From Cryobacterium sp. CG_9.6 (GTDB lineage: Bacteria; Actinomycetota; Actinomycetes; Actinomycetales; Microbacteriaceae): a stretch of DNA of 64,000 bases. A model generated the notes under the pieces. That model saw nothing but the letters and a program-made list of their open reading frames with translations, had not been told where the DNA came from and did no database searches. The stretch lies in NCBI RefSeq assembly GCF_029893365.1, contig NZ_JARXUZ010000001.1, positions 1,116,001-1,180,000 of the forward strand. The letters run 5' to 3'. Both the position numbers and the translations under genes were made by a program. Below are positions 51,756 through 60,624 of this stretch, one piece after another. Numbering within the stretch: position 1 is the first letter of the stretch; each line of letters starts with the position of its first letter.

Positions 51756-52304
51756 TCAGTTGGCCAGCAGCGTGACAGTGACGGGAGTGGCGTTGGAGAA
51801 CAGGTCGAGAACGGGGCAGTGCGCGTCGACGGCGGCCTGCAGTTCGTTGTAGCGCTCGTCCGACTCGGGACCGGTGACGGAGACGATCACGCGTACGGCC
51901 GAGAAACCGGGCCGCACGGACTCATCGATGCCGAAGAGGCCGCGCACGTCGAGGTCGCCTTCGGCTGTGGCCGAGATGGAGTCCACGCGAATTCCGAGGT
52001 TCTGCGCGAAGAGGCGGTAGACCACGATCTGGCAGGACACGAGCGCTCCGAGTGCAATCTCCACGGGGCTGGCTGCCGTGTCATCGCCAGCAAGGGCTGC
52101 GGGCTCGTCCACGAAGAAAATCTGCTTGCCCGCGGTGACGCGAGTGGCGACCGACCCCACGTTCTCGCCGGTGACGCTGTAGCTCAACTGTGCGCTCTCT
52201 ACCCGGGCGGCAATTCGCGACGACCAGAAGGTTCCGGCGTCGACGAGGCGGCGGGCGCGCTCGTCGTCGGTCACGGGCGGGGCGGAGGTTTCGATGAGTG
52301 TCAT
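51756..52304 (-). CDS. OsmC-family protein
   Basis: A 182-residue protein; ATG 52304 (MTLIETSAPPVTDDERARRL) has GGAA upstream. The conserved peroxidatic cysteines are seen in ALVSCQ and AHCPV. OsmC/Ohr proteins reduce organic hydroperoxides. The longer N-terminus and overall form are closer to OsmC-like than to Ohr proteins. Confidence 0.85.
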   Translation of the reverse strand: MTLIETSAPPVTDDERARRLVDAGTFWSSRIAARVESAQLSYSVTGENVGSVATRVTAGKQIFFVDEPAALAGDDTAASPVEIALGALVSCQIVVYRLFAQNLGIRVDSISATAEGDLDVRGLFGIDESVRPGFSAVRVIVSVTGPESDERYNELQAAVDAHCPVLDLFSNATPVTVTLLAN

Positions 52305-52501
52305 GGGGTTCCTTCGGTCAGAGAGGCGAGGCACTGCGCTGGATTGAAGAAAGCGTATGCAGCATCGTGACTTCTGCCCAGAGGGTCGGTCACACGCCGT
52401 AACGCAGCAGCACGGTCACAGCGTTCTCACGGGTAGGTGAAGCGGATGTCCCCACTGCGGCTAGCGTGGAATCACACAGTAGAACCGGGAGCACCCACCT
52501 G

Positions 52502-53260
52502 ATGACAGACTCCGCCCTTGACCCGATCTCATCGGTCGCACCCCCACTGGCCGGGCGTGCTGTTGCCAGTCAGCGCTGGTCAAATTTGGTCTTTCTCCAT
52601 TGGCGAGTGGATGCCGCGCTGGTCGCGCCGCTCCTGCCCGCCGGCCTCGTTCCCGACGAGCACGACGGCACCAGCTGGGTAGGCCTGATCCCCTTCGTGC
52701 TGGACCGCGCCACCGTGTTCGGCAGCCCGCCCATCCCATACTTTGGCACGTTCGTCGAAGTGAACGTGCGCCTCTACGCCGTGGATTCGCGCGGGCACCG
52801 CGGAGTGGTCTTCGTCTCCCTCGAAGCGTCGCGGCTGGCGGCCGTGCTGGCAGCCCGGGCGCTGTTCGCCATCCCCTATATGTGGTCGAGCACGCGCCTT
52901 ACCATCTCCCCAACACCAGCCACCGAAGCGGATGCCGGATCCCTCTTTCACTACACCTCGAAGCGGCACCTCGCCAGAGCGGCGCACTCCACCATCGTGG
53001 CGCGATCCACCACGCGGCGCGTTATCGACAACCCGCTCGGCGACTTTCTCACGGCACGCTGGGCACTGTTTACGTACACCCGCGGTCGCACGATTCACCT
53101 GCGCAACCACCACGAACCCTGGGAGCTGTTCGAGGCCGAACTGGTGTCCCTCGACGACACCCTGCTGGCCGTGGCCGGCTTCCCCGGACTCATCGATCTC
53201 GCGCCGGACTCGGTGCTCTACTCGCCCGGTGTCACCACGTGGTTCGGAGGCAAGGGCTGA
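52502..53260 (+). CDS. DUF2071 (YqjF-like) protein
   Basis: A 252-residue protein from ATG 52502 (MTDSALDPISSVAPPLAGRA). The family signature W-x-x-L-x-FLHW-x-V and L-P-x-GL-x-PDE-HDG-x-x-WVGLIPF is clear near residues 27-65, as is the YFGTFVEVNVRLY strand. The biochemical role is unknown. Members bind small molecules in an acetoacetate-decarboxylase-like fold. Confidence 0.85.
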   Translation: MTDSALDPISSVAPPLAGRAVASQRWSNLVFLHWRVDAALVAPLLPAGLVPDEHDGTSWVGLIPFVLDRATVFGSPPIPYFGTFVEVNVRLYAVDSRGHRGVVFVSLEASRLAAVLAARALFAIPYMWSSTRLTISPTPATEADAGSLFHYTSKRHLARAAHSTIVARSTTRRVIDNPLGDFLTARWALFTYTRGRTIHLRNHHEPWELFEAELVSLDDTLLAVAGFPGLIDLAPDSVLYSPGVTTWFGGKG

Positions 53261-53263
53261 ACC

Positions 53264-53318
53264 TCGCCACAGCGCGAACCGGTGACGTCGCCACAGCGCG
53301 AACCGGCGACGTCGCCAC
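53264..53318 (+). repeat. Two tandem 24-bp repeats plus a partial third
   Basis: The unit begins TCGCCACAGCGCGAACCGG and recurs at 53264 and 53288 with one base change; TCGCCAC starts a third. It lies just after the DUF2071 gene, in a stretch with no gene up to 53448. Confidence 0.8.
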
Positions 53319-53448
53319 TATCTCGCGAGAAATCTGTCCCCCGAGCAAGCCCGCGACCGTGCGAAAGTTCGGCTCAGCGACCTGTCAACACCGACGCGGA
53401 GGCCTGCCGGCACCGAGCTAAAACACGAGCCAGCCAGCGACCGGCGAC

Positions 53449-53649
53449 CTAGCGCTTGGTGTCGTGCGACCAGAGCACGTGCGCCCGCACAGAGAAGGCG
53501 CCGCCCAGAATCAGAGCCACGGCGGCCGTGCTGATGAACGCGGTCAGGTACACGTTGCCGGTGAGCGCATTGGCAATGAGCAGCGCCACCGCAAACGCAC
53601 TAAGCGCGAACCCGCCAATGGCACAGGTGTTGAAAGACCAGTTTTTCAC
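53449..53649 (-). CDS. Small two-helix membrane protein
   Basis: A 66-residue protein from GTG 53649, MKNWSFNTCAIGGFALSAFA, with helices at about 10-28 and 33-52 and a polar tail ending HDTKR. The ribosome binding site is weak. No family recognised. Confidence 0.5.
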   Translation of the reverse strand: MKNWSFNTCAIGGFALSAFAVALLIANALTGNVYLTAFISTAAVALILGGAFSVRAHVLWSHDTKR

Positions 53650-53724
53650 GCGGGTTCGGTATCCAATCGGGTGCGGCTGTCCGCGACGAAAAGGTCATCG
53701 GCTCGCCTCAATTTTGACACACTC

Positions 53725-55212
53725 CTACGCTCCGAGCTCTCGGTCCAGTCGCTCCGAGTGAGCTCGAAAGGCGAGGTAGGCGGCATCCGTTTCGCCCAGC
53801 AGCCGGCCGAGCTCGTGCACGGCGGCGACGTCGGTTGATCCCATGTCGGTCTCGCACCAGCGCTTAATCAGTTCGGCGCTGCCACTCGCGCGCACGGCGG
53901 CGCCCATCGCGGCGTTCAGTTCGCTGCGCAGCAATTCCAGAGCGGATGCCGCCGACCGGCTCACCAGAACCCCCACGTAGGCGTCGAGCGCCTCGGCCGG
54001 CTGGCGGTTGCGGAGCTTCAGGAGCACCTGGCTCACGTCGGACGTGCCGCGCGCGGCGCCCGCAAGACGGTATGGGGTGGACTCGATCAGGCCGGGTGCG
54101 AGCGCGCGGATACGGTGCATTTCGATGCGGATCGTGGCGGCGGCACCGGTTTCCCCGTGCACCTCATAGGCCAGTTGCTCTGCGCTCCAGCCACGCTGCC
54201 GAGAGTCCAGAAGCGCGAGGATCTCGGCTCGGCGCAGCGACAGTGCAACCCGGCGACCGGTGGCGAAGATCACGGCCGGATTGTCGCCGAGCAGTTGCAG
54301 CGCGGTCACCGTGAGGTCATCGGGCGGCGGCCGGGTAAGATCCGACGCGGTCGCGGGCAGGTCCGTGCGTTGCCGAGGGACCCCCGGCGCCCCCGGCTCC
54401 GACGACAGCCGGGGAACCTCCAGCGCAGACGTCTCCGTGACCTGCCGGGAGACCCCAGGCAAGAGCAGCTCCGAGCGCGGCCACGGAACCTGCGGCTCCA
54501 AGCGCTGCCGGGGGAGCGCAGCGGGTGCGGTCAGGGCGCGCCCACGCAGCAGCTCTTCGGCCAGCCGCACTCCGGTCTTCACCATGCGCAGACTGTCGGC
54601 GGTGACGGTGTCGAGCGGACCAGACACATTCAACACACCCAGAATCTCCCCGGTGAGCGGGTTCCGAATGGGCGACGCGGTGCAGGCCCAGGTGTGGTGC
54701 GTGCGCACCAGGTGCTGGGCTGAGAACAGCTGGGCGGAGCGTCCACTCATCACCACCGCGCTGATGGCGTTCGTACCGATCCCGGCTTCGGACCAGTCCG
54801 CACCCTCCACGAACTCCAGCTCCTCGGCCTGCCGCAGCACGGCGGGGCTGCCCACCCGCCACATAATTTCGCCGTGGGCATTGGTGAGCACGAGCAGATG
54901 TCGCCCCGCGGCCGACTCGTCGGCGAGCAGTTCGCTCAGGGCCGGCATGACTGCTGCGAGAACGTGTTCCCGGCGCAGCTCGACCGCGTCGGCGACATTG
55001 TGCACATGCCGGGGCAGATGCGCGTCGGGGTCGATGCCGCTGGCCAAGGACCGCTGCCAGGAGGCCCAGATCTCCGGGTCAACGTTCGGCCGCGTGGCGC
55101 CGGACAGGGCCTGATCGTGCGCACGACGCAGGAGGGTGGCGTATTCGGTGGGCGAGGAGAAGCGCAGGTCGGGCGGGGCGGGGAGCGATGGGAATTGCTG
55201 TGCCCGGGGCAT
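53725..55212 (-). CDS. GAF-domain transcriptional regulator (acetoin-regulator type without AAA domain)
   Basis: A 495-residue protein with AGGAGAG before ATG 55212. The N-terminal half matches the sensor part of AcoR-like proteins: helical start, GAF domain with GADWSEAGIGTNAISAVV, HTWACTASPIRNPLTGEILG and VLNVSGP. A Pro-rich linker (about 240-295) leads to a winged-helix-like region (SLRRAEILALLDSRQRGWSA). No AAA+ ATPase domain is present. It is divergent from the FMO gene and probably controls it. Confidence 0.85.
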   Translation of the reverse strand: MPRAQQFPSLPAPPDLRFSSPTEYATLLRRAHDQALSGATRPNVDPEIWASWQRSLASGIDPDAHLPRHVHNVADAVELRREHVLAAVMPALSELLADESAAGRHLLVLTNAHGEIMWRVGSPAVLRQAEELEFVEGADWSEAGIGTNAISAVVMSGRSAQLFSAQHLVRTHHTWACTASPIRNPLTGEILGVLNVSGPLDTVTADSLRMVKTGVRLAEELLRGRALTAPAALPRQRLEPQVPWPRSELLLPGVSRQVTETSALEVPRLSSEPGAPGVPRQRTDLPATASDLTRPPPDDLTVTALQLLGDNPAVIFATGRRVALSLRRAEILALLDSRQRGWSAEQLAYEVHGETGAAATIRIEMHRIRALAPGLIESTPYRLAGAARGTSDVSQVLLKLRNRQPAEALDAYVGVLVSRSAASALELLRSELNAAMGAAVRASGSAELIKRWCETDMGSTDVAAVHELGRLLGETDAAYLAFRAHSERLDRELGA

Positions 55213-55377
55213 CCGCTCTCCTTCCGTTGACGTGCGTGCAACAGTCGCAGTGGGTGTAACGCCGTTGTAACCCCCGCGGGTTTTTACTGGAACGTGAGAT
55301 CACTCCCACATGAGTATGTGCACACACTAGTGCGCTGCCCTAGGGATGACCTCACTCAGCGCACACAAAGGAGTGAA

Positions 55378-57168
55378 ATGCCTGAAACCCCCAATGACAT
55401 TGTTGACCGGTGGCTTGCCGCGTTAGATGGTGCTCTGCAAGCCGGCGATATTGATGCCGCACTGGGCCTGTTTGCCGAGGACTGTTATTGGCGCGACTTC
55501 GTGTCGTTTACCTGGAACCTCAAAACGCTTGAGGGGAAGGAGGATATTCGGCGCATGCTCCAGACGCAGCTCGAGCACGTGCAACCCAGCCACTGGGCGC
55601 GGAGCGAAGACGCCACCGGCGACGCGGAGGCCACCGAGGCGTGGGTGAAATTTGAGACCGGACAGGCTCGTGGTTACGCGCACCTGCGTCTTCGAGACGG
55701 CGCATGCTGGACCCTCCTCACCACCATGCAGGAGCTCAAAGGCTTCGAGGAGAAGAAGGGCACCAACCGCGACCAGGGCGTCAGTCACACGATCGAGAAG
55801 GGTCGTCAGTCGTGGCTGGAGAAGAAATCGGCTCGGGAGGCCGCACTCGGTTATGACGAACAGCCGTACTGCCTCATTGTGGGGGGTGGACAGGGTGGTA
55901 TCGGCCTCGCAGCGCGGATGCGTCGGCTCGGCGTTCCCACCATTGTGATCGAGAAAAATGCGCGGCCCGGTGACTCCTGGCGCAACCGCTACAAGTCGCT
56001 GCACCTGCACGACCCGGTCTGGTATGACCACATGCCTTACCTGCAGTTTCCCGAGGACTGGCCCGTGTTTGCCTCCAAAGACAAGATCGGGGACTGGCTG
56101 GAGTACTACACGCGCATCATGGAGCTCAATTACTGGTCGAGCACGGAATGCACCAAGGCCACCTTTGATGAGGCTGCCCAGCAGTGGGTGGTCGAGGTGT
56201 TGCGTGAGGGCAAAAAGGTGACGTTGCGTCCCACGCAGCTGATTTTCGCTCTGGGGGTGTCGGGGTACCCGAACACGCCGGAGTTTGCGGGAGCGGATGC
56301 CTTTGCCGGGCAGCAGCACCACTCGTCGAAGCACGAGGGCGGCGGGGACTGGGCCGGCAAGAAGGCCGTGGTGATTGGTTCCAACAACTCGGCCCACGAC
56401 ATCTGCGCCGACCTGTGGGAGAACGGTGCCGATGTGACGATGGTGCAGCGGTCGTCTACCCACATTGCGCGCAGTGACGCTCTGATGGACCTCGCGCTCG
56501 GCGACCTGTACTCCGAGCGAGCCCTGGCCAGCGGGGTGACCACGGAGAAAGCCGACCTGCTGTTTGCCTCGCTGCCGTACCGCATTCTGCCGGCGGCCCA
56601 GATTCCGGTGTACGAGAAGATGGCGGAACGTGACGCCGAGTTCTATGCCAGCCTCGCCGCGGTGGGGTTCGATCTGGACTTTGGTACCGACGGTTCGGGC
56701 CTGTTTCTCAAGTACCTGCGCCGTGGGTCGGGTTACTACATTGATGTGGGTGCATCCCAGCTGCTCATTGACGGTCGGGTGAAGGTGAAGTCGGGGCAGC
56801 TCGACCACATTGACACGCACTCCGTGGTGATGGCGGACGGTTCTGAGCTGGAAGCCGACCTCATTGTGTACGCCACCGGTTACGGCTCCATGAACGGATG
56901 GCTCGCCGATCTGGTGTCGCCGGAGGTTGCGGATCAGGTGGGTCGCTGCTGGGGCTATGGCTCCGATACGCCCAAGGATCCGGGCCCGTGGGAGGGGGAG
57001 CTGCGCAACATGTGGAAGCCCACCAATGTGGAGCAGCTGTGGATTCACGGTGGCAACCTGCACCAGAGTCGGCACTATTCGAACTATCTGGCGTTGCAGA
57101 TTAAGGCTCGCATGGAGGGCCTTGAGACGCCGGTGTTCGAGCTGCAGGAGTCTCACTTCACACGCTAA
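55378..57168 (+). CDS. Flavin-containing monooxygenase with N-terminal SnoaL-like domain
   Basis: A 596-residue protein from ATG 55378, with AAGGAG 6 nt upstream. Residues 1-130 form a SnoaL/NTF2-like domain (ALFAEDCYWRDFVSFTWNLK). Residues from about 160 form the monooxygenase: FAD-binding GGGQGGIGLA, a second nucleotide-binding IGSNNSAHD and the late VYATGYGS. It likely oxidises a small organic substrate with NADPH and oxygen. The divergent GAF regulator suggests substrate-induced expression. A strong terminator follows. Confidence 0.9.
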   Translation: MPETPNDIVDRWLAALDGALQAGDIDAALGLFAEDCYWRDFVSFTWNLKTLEGKEDIRRMLQTQLEHVQPSHWARSEDATGDAEATEAWVKFETGQARGYAHLRLRDGACWTLLTTMQELKGFEEKKGTNRDQGVSHTIEKGRQSWLEKKSAREAALGYDEQPYCLIVGGGQGGIGLAARMRRLGVPTIVIEKNARPGDSWRNRYKSLHLHDPVWYDHMPYLQFPEDWPVFASKDKIGDWLEYYTRIMELNYWSSTECTKATFDEAAQQWVVEVLREGKKVTLRPTQLIFALGVSGYPNTPEFAGADAFAGQQHHSSKHEGGGDWAGKKAVVIGSNNSAHDICADLWENGADVTMVQRSSTHIARSDALMDLALGDLYSERALASGVTTEKADLLFASLPYRILPAAQIPVYEKMAERDAEFYASLAAVGFDLDFGTDGSGLFLKYLRRGSGYYIDVGASQLLIDGRVKVKSGQLDHIDTHSVVMADGSELEADLIVYATGYGSMNGWLADLVSPEVADQVGRCWGYGSDTPKDPGPWEGELRNMWKPTNVEQLWIHGGNLHQSRHYSNYLALQIKARMEGLETPVFELQESHFTR

Positions 57169-57173
57169 ACAAG

Positions 57174-57216
57174 GGGGTGGGGTTCGACGTACGGCGTCGA
57201 ATCCCACCCCTTTTTT
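57174..57216 (+). terminator. Rho-independent terminator after the FMO gene
   Basis: 15-nt arms (57174-57188 and 57196-57210) with one G-T pair, loop of 7, then TTTTTT. Confidence 0.92.
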
Positions 57217-57434
57217 AGGCCGTCAGGCCCCGCCGGCAGACAGCTCTTTCTGCCCGCGTACCGGGGCAGAATATGTCGTGCCTTCACTATCGGCTGCAGC
57301 AGCGTGAGCGTTAGCTGTTTCCCCGAAAGGGAGGTACCGGGCTTGCTCTCAGGGTTCTACGTTCGGTGTGGGGGGCAGGGGGATTTCCGCTGTCGTTTCG
57401 GACCCGAGCCGAACACCAGTAGAGAAGAGTTACC
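57217..57434 (+). promoter_or_regulatory. Possible structured leader before the TasA-like gene
   Basis: The region has compact pairing elements (GGCTGCAGC...GTTAGCTG near 57292-57317 and CCCGAAAGGG near 57322-57331) followed by AGGTACCGGGC. The layout recalls an actinobacterial regulatory leader or riboswitch, but it does not match the GEMM or ydaO consensus that I can recall. Confidence 0.3.
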
Positions 57435-58109
57435 GTGAGCAGTCACGCAAATCGTAAGAAATTTATTCTGGGGGCAGCAGGTGTGGGCGTCGCATTGACG
57501 TTGTCATTTGCCAGCTTGGGCGCAACCGGCGCCTACTTCAGCGACACCAAGGCGGGTAGCGTCACCGGCACCGTCGGATCCATCAAGGTGACGGGTAGCG
57601 GCGGCAACGGCGCCAACGGCCTGGACCTGCAGTACAGTAATCTGCTGCCCGGCGAGACCCAGACGAAGACCGCCACCTATCGCAACACTGGTCTTAACAC
57701 CCAGGATGTGTGGGTGGTCTTTAACAACGCGGACGCCCTGCACGCCCTGAATGACCTCGGCCGGTACGGCGAGTTCCACGTGGCCGCAAACGGGGCCGCT
57801 CTGTTCGACTCGGCCAACCTCAGTGATGACTTGGACGACCCGGCCAACCCGAGCTGTGGCACTCTGGCGCCCACCGGTTGCTGGCCTGTTCCGGGCATGA
57901 TTAAGGTTGCGTCGAGCCTCGCACCGAACACTGCCGGAAACGTGTCGTTCACCTTCGGGTACACCCCGCGGCTCCAGGGTCAGTCCCCGGCCGGTGGTGG
58001 CGTGTGGAACAGCTACCCGGTGCCCACGGTGCCGGTTCCCGCTCCCACCATTGTGGGTAACGGTCTGCCCTACCAGATCGTTGCAACGCAGGTTGGTCAG
58101 ACTCCGTAA
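57435..58109 (+). CDS. TasA/CalY-like SipW-dependent secreted protein
   Basis: A 224-residue protein from GTG 57435, with AGAAGAG upstream. The signal peptide KKFILGAAGVGVALTLSFAS is followed by the typical GATGAYFSDT-x-A cleavage region of SipW substrates. The mature part is a beta-sandwich (LLPGETQTKTATYRNTGLNT). Relatives form extracellular fibres or surface layers. It is paired with the signal peptidase gene 75 bp downstream. Confidence 0.88.
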   Translation: MSSHANRKKFILGAAGVGVALTLSFASLGATGAYFSDTKAGSVTGTVGSIKVTGSGGNGANGLDLQYSNLLPGETQTKTATYRNTGLNTQDVWVVFNNADALHALNDLGRYGEFHVAANGAALFDSANLSDDLDDPANPSCGTLAPTGCWPVPGMIKVASSLAPNTAGNVSFTFGYTPRLQGQSPAGGGVWNSYPVPTVPVPAPTIVGNGLPYQIVATQVGQTP

Positions 58110-58184
58110 CATCGCTCAGCGACCCGAACCACGCTCCCCGAAGGCGTGGTTCGGGTCTTTGCTGCGTTCAGGGAAGGCCCTTTC

Positions 58185-59177
58185 ATGAAGAACCGCATCA
58201 TCCGCATCCTCGGTGCCGTCGTTGCGCTGGCACTCATCCTTGTTCCCGTGGCCCTGGTCACGAGCGGCGTTCTCCCCTATGAGGCCTACGCCGTGCGCAC
58301 CGGCTCCATGATGCCCACCATCCCGCCGCGCAGCCTGGTTGTGGTGGAGGTGGGGCGCTACGACGTGGGTCAGGTCATCACCTTCCATAAGGGCACCGAC
58401 CTGGTGACGCACCGCCTCATGGCCGTCAATGCCGACGGCTCCCTCACCACCAAGGGCGACGCCAACGAATCCATCGACACCTCCACCGTTACCCGAGCGG
58501 ATGTTGTCGGTGGCGTCATTGCATCGCCGCCCGCTCTCGGGTTCTTCGTTGTGTTTCTGCGCAACCCGCTCACCATCGCGTCGATCCTGCTCTGGCTCAT
58601 CTGCGGCTGGTACCTCTGGCCCCGAGACGAGCCGGACGACGCGGCGCTAGGCGGTGAGGGCCGGGATGATCGCTCCGGAGAACACCTGCCAGGCCAGCAC
58701 GGTCTTGGCCACGAGGCTCAGCGTGATGTATGCGCGCTCGCCGCGGAGGTAGTCGCGCCAGCCACCGATCTGGCGGTACTGCAGCACCTGGTTCACGGCG
58801 AAGGTGTTGAAGAACAGGAAGAGCGAGATGATGATTCCGTACACGAAGGCCGGCGGTTCGGCCTCGCTGGTGGAGCCCGGGGCGATGAAGTAGATCATGA
58901 TGACGATCCACGGCACCACGCCCACCATGGAGCCGAAGATGAACGGCAGGAACTTGCCGTTTCCGGGGGTCTCGTACTTCTCCTGCAGGGCACCAAACAT
59001 AATCATGGCGGCGTTCACGGCGAAGATCGAGAACAGCGCACCAATGTCGGTGACGCCGGTGATCTGCGCGATCAGCCAGATCATGATCGACGAGCTGAGG
59101 GAGTACTCCACCCAGCGGAAGTAGTTGCGGTTCTGCTCCAGCCCGGACTTGTAGCGGGCAAAGAACCACGGCGATGA
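58185..59177 (+). CDS. sipW: Signal peptidase I, SipW (ER/archaeal) type; frame runs on antisense to the next gene
   Basis: From ATG 58185 (MKNRIIRILGAVVALALILV) the enzyme has one N-terminal helix. The catalytic Ser 41 is in RTGSMMPT, His 76 in VTHRL (Ser-His rather than Ser-Lys) and Asp 92 in TKGDANES. A C-terminal helix ends at about residue 145 (LLWLICGWYLW). After about residue 155 no stop occurs until 59177, so the frame overlaps the convergent heliorhodopsin gene by about 530 bp with highly charged, non-conserved sequence. The true gene probably lost its stop. It should process the TasA-like protein. Confidence 0.8.
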   Translation: MKNRIIRILGAVVALALILVPVALVTSGVLPYEAYAVRTGSMMPTIPPRSLVVVEVGRYDVGQVITFHKGTDLVTHRLMAVNADGSLTTKGDANESIDTSTVTRADVVGGVIASPPALGFFVVFLRNPLTIASILLWLICGWYLWPRDEPDDAALGGEGRDDRSGEHLPGQHGLGHEAQRDVCALAAEVVAPATDLAVLQHLVHGEGVEEQEERDDDSVHEGRRFGLAGGARGDEVDHDDDPRHHAHHGAEDERQELAVSGGLVLLLQGTKHNHGGVHGEDREQRTNVGDAGDLRDQPDHDRRAEGVLHPAEVVAVLLQPGLVAGKEPRR

Positions 59178-59450
59178 GATGAGGAAGTGGAAGAGCGCCG
59201 ATAGCGCCAGGAACGCGACAACGCCGATGCCCACGTTCACGTCGAACAGTGTTACGCGCTCCGGCGGCACCGGAAAGCCGGGAGGCCCCGCAAGGTAGTC
59301 GGCGGTGACGGCGAACGTCACCTGGGTGGAGAGCAGAGTGAGCACGTAGGCGAAGCCCAGAGCCTGCACGAGGTGCAGGGATCCGGCAACGATGTTGTAC
59401 ACCCGCAGCCGGGAAATGTTCTGATCAACGGTGCGAACGGCGCGTGCCAT
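58647..59450 (-). CDS. Heliorhodopsin
   Basis: A 267-residue protein; ATG 59450 (MARAVRTVDQNISRLRVYNI) has AAGGAG 6 nt upstream. Seven membrane segments are visible. The family marks are RWVEYSLSSSIMIWLIAQIT in helix 3, SLFLFFNTFAVNQVLQYR in helix 6 and SLVAKTVLAWQVF in helix 7, with the retinal-binding Lys at 249. Heliorhodopsins are light-sensing retinal proteins with inverted topology, common in freshwater actinobacteria. No carotenoid-cleavage gene is nearby. It is convergent with sipW. Confidence 0.92.
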   Translation of the reverse strand: MARAVRTVDQNISRLRVYNIVAGSLHLVQALGFAYVLTLLSTQVTFAVTADYLAGPPGFPVPPERVTLFDVNVGIGVVAFLALSALFHFLISSPWFFARYKSGLEQNRNYFRWVEYSLSSSIMIWLIAQITGVTDIGALFSIFAVNAAMIMFGALQEKYETPGNGKFLPFIFGSMVGVVPWIVIMIYFIAPGSTSEAEPPAFVYGIIISLFLFFNTFAVNQVLQYRQIGGWRDYLRGERAYITLSLVAKTVLAWQVFSGAIIPALTA

Positions 59451-59554
59451 CGGGAACTCCTTCAAACGAGATAAGCAGATGAGAAGATAATACGGCCAAT
59501 TCGCATCTCCGTCGCAGGGTTCGCTCAGGCCGCGCCGTCGGCATCCGCTTCTAC

Positions 59555-60532
59555 TCAGGGAATGAGCACGATTTTTCCGGTGTGAGCGGATGCCTCCAGT
59601 CGGCTGTGCGCCGCGGCGGCCTCCGCGAAGGAGAACCGACTGTCGATCAGGGGGCGGAAGGCACCGGATTCGACCCACGGCCACGCATCCGCTCGAATGG
59701 CCCGCATGATGGCGGCTTTCTCGGCGAACGGCCGGGCGCGCAGCGTGGTGCCCCAGTAGCGGCCGCGCTTCTGCATGAGATGGAAAGGGTTGAACACGGC
59801 GTCCTCGCCGCTCTGGTTGGCGATCACCATGATGCGACCGTCGAGCGCGAGGGCGGCCACGTTGCGGGCCGCGTAGGAGCCGCCCATGATGTCGAGGATC
59901 ACGTTGGCGCCGTGGCCATCGGTGGCCGCTTTCAGCTCGGTCACGAAGTCCTGCGAACGATAGTTGATGAGAATGTCAGCGCCGAGGCTCGCGCACACGG
60001 CGAGTTTCTCCGCCGAACCGGCCGTCACGGCCACCCGCGCGCCGGCCAGGTGGGCCAGCTGAATGGCGGTGGTGCCGATTCCGCTTGCGCCGCCGTGCAC
60101 GAGAAACGTCTCTCCGGGTTGCAGGCCCGCGCTCAGAAACACGTTTGACCACACGGTGGCCAGTGCCTCGGGCAGGGCGGCTGCGTCGATGAGGTCAACC
60201 GAGTCAGGTACGGGCAGTGCGAGTTCTTCGTGCACCACGGCCTCGGTGGCGTAGCCGCCGCCGGGTAGCAGTGCGCAGACCCGGTCCCCGAGCGCGAAGA
60301 GGGTGGCGTCGGAGCCCCGTTCGGTCACGATTCCCGACACCTCGAGGCCGGGCCACTGGGGAGCGCCCACGGGCGAGGGGTAACTGCCCTGGCGCTGGGC
60401 GACATCCGCTCTATTCACGCCGGCTGCGGCCACCTCAATGCGGATGTCACGGGGCCCGATGGGCAGATCGGCGACGGTGTGGAGGGACAGGCTGTCGGGT
60501 CCGCCCGGGGCGGTAACAAGGATGGCGCGCAT
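59555..60532 (-). CDS. NAD(P)H-quinone oxidoreductase, medium-chain dehydrogenase superfamily
   Basis: A 325-residue protein, MRAILVTAPGGPDSLSLHTV. The quinone-oxidoreductase pattern is seen in VNRADVAQRQGSYP and the nucleotide-binding LVHGGASGIGTTAIQLA. Zinc-binding cysteines of alcohol dehydrogenases are absent. It is similar to PIG3-type enzymes that reduce quinones with NADPH. It stands alone. Confidence 0.9.
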   Translation of the reverse strand: MRAILVTAPGGPDSLSLHTVADLPIGPRDIRIEVAAAGVNRADVAQRQGSYPSPVGAPQWPGLEVSGIVTERGSDATLFALGDRVCALLPGGGYATEAVVHEELALPVPDSVDLIDAAALPEALATVWSNVFLSAGLQPGETFLVHGGASGIGTTAIQLAHLAGARVAVTAGSAEKLAVCASLGADILINYRSQDFVTELKAATDGHGANVILDIMGGSYAARNVAALALDGRIMVIANQSGEDAVFNPFHLMQKRGRYWGTTLRARPFAEKAAIMRAIRADAWPWVESGAFRPLIDSRFSFAEAAAAHSRLEASAHTGKIVLIP

Positions 60533-60624
60533 GTCGCCATCCTACGAGGGGCCGTGGTGAGTGGCTTCCCGTGCCGAGGCCAAGAGCGCTTGACTCTAGT
60601 AACGCGCGGCGTTATTATTTTAAC

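Noticed and set aside
55423..57207. 594-residue minus-strand frame opposite the FMO gene
   Set aside because: Antisense shadow of a well-conserved monooxygenase; no ribosome binding site and His/Arg/Leu-rich composition.
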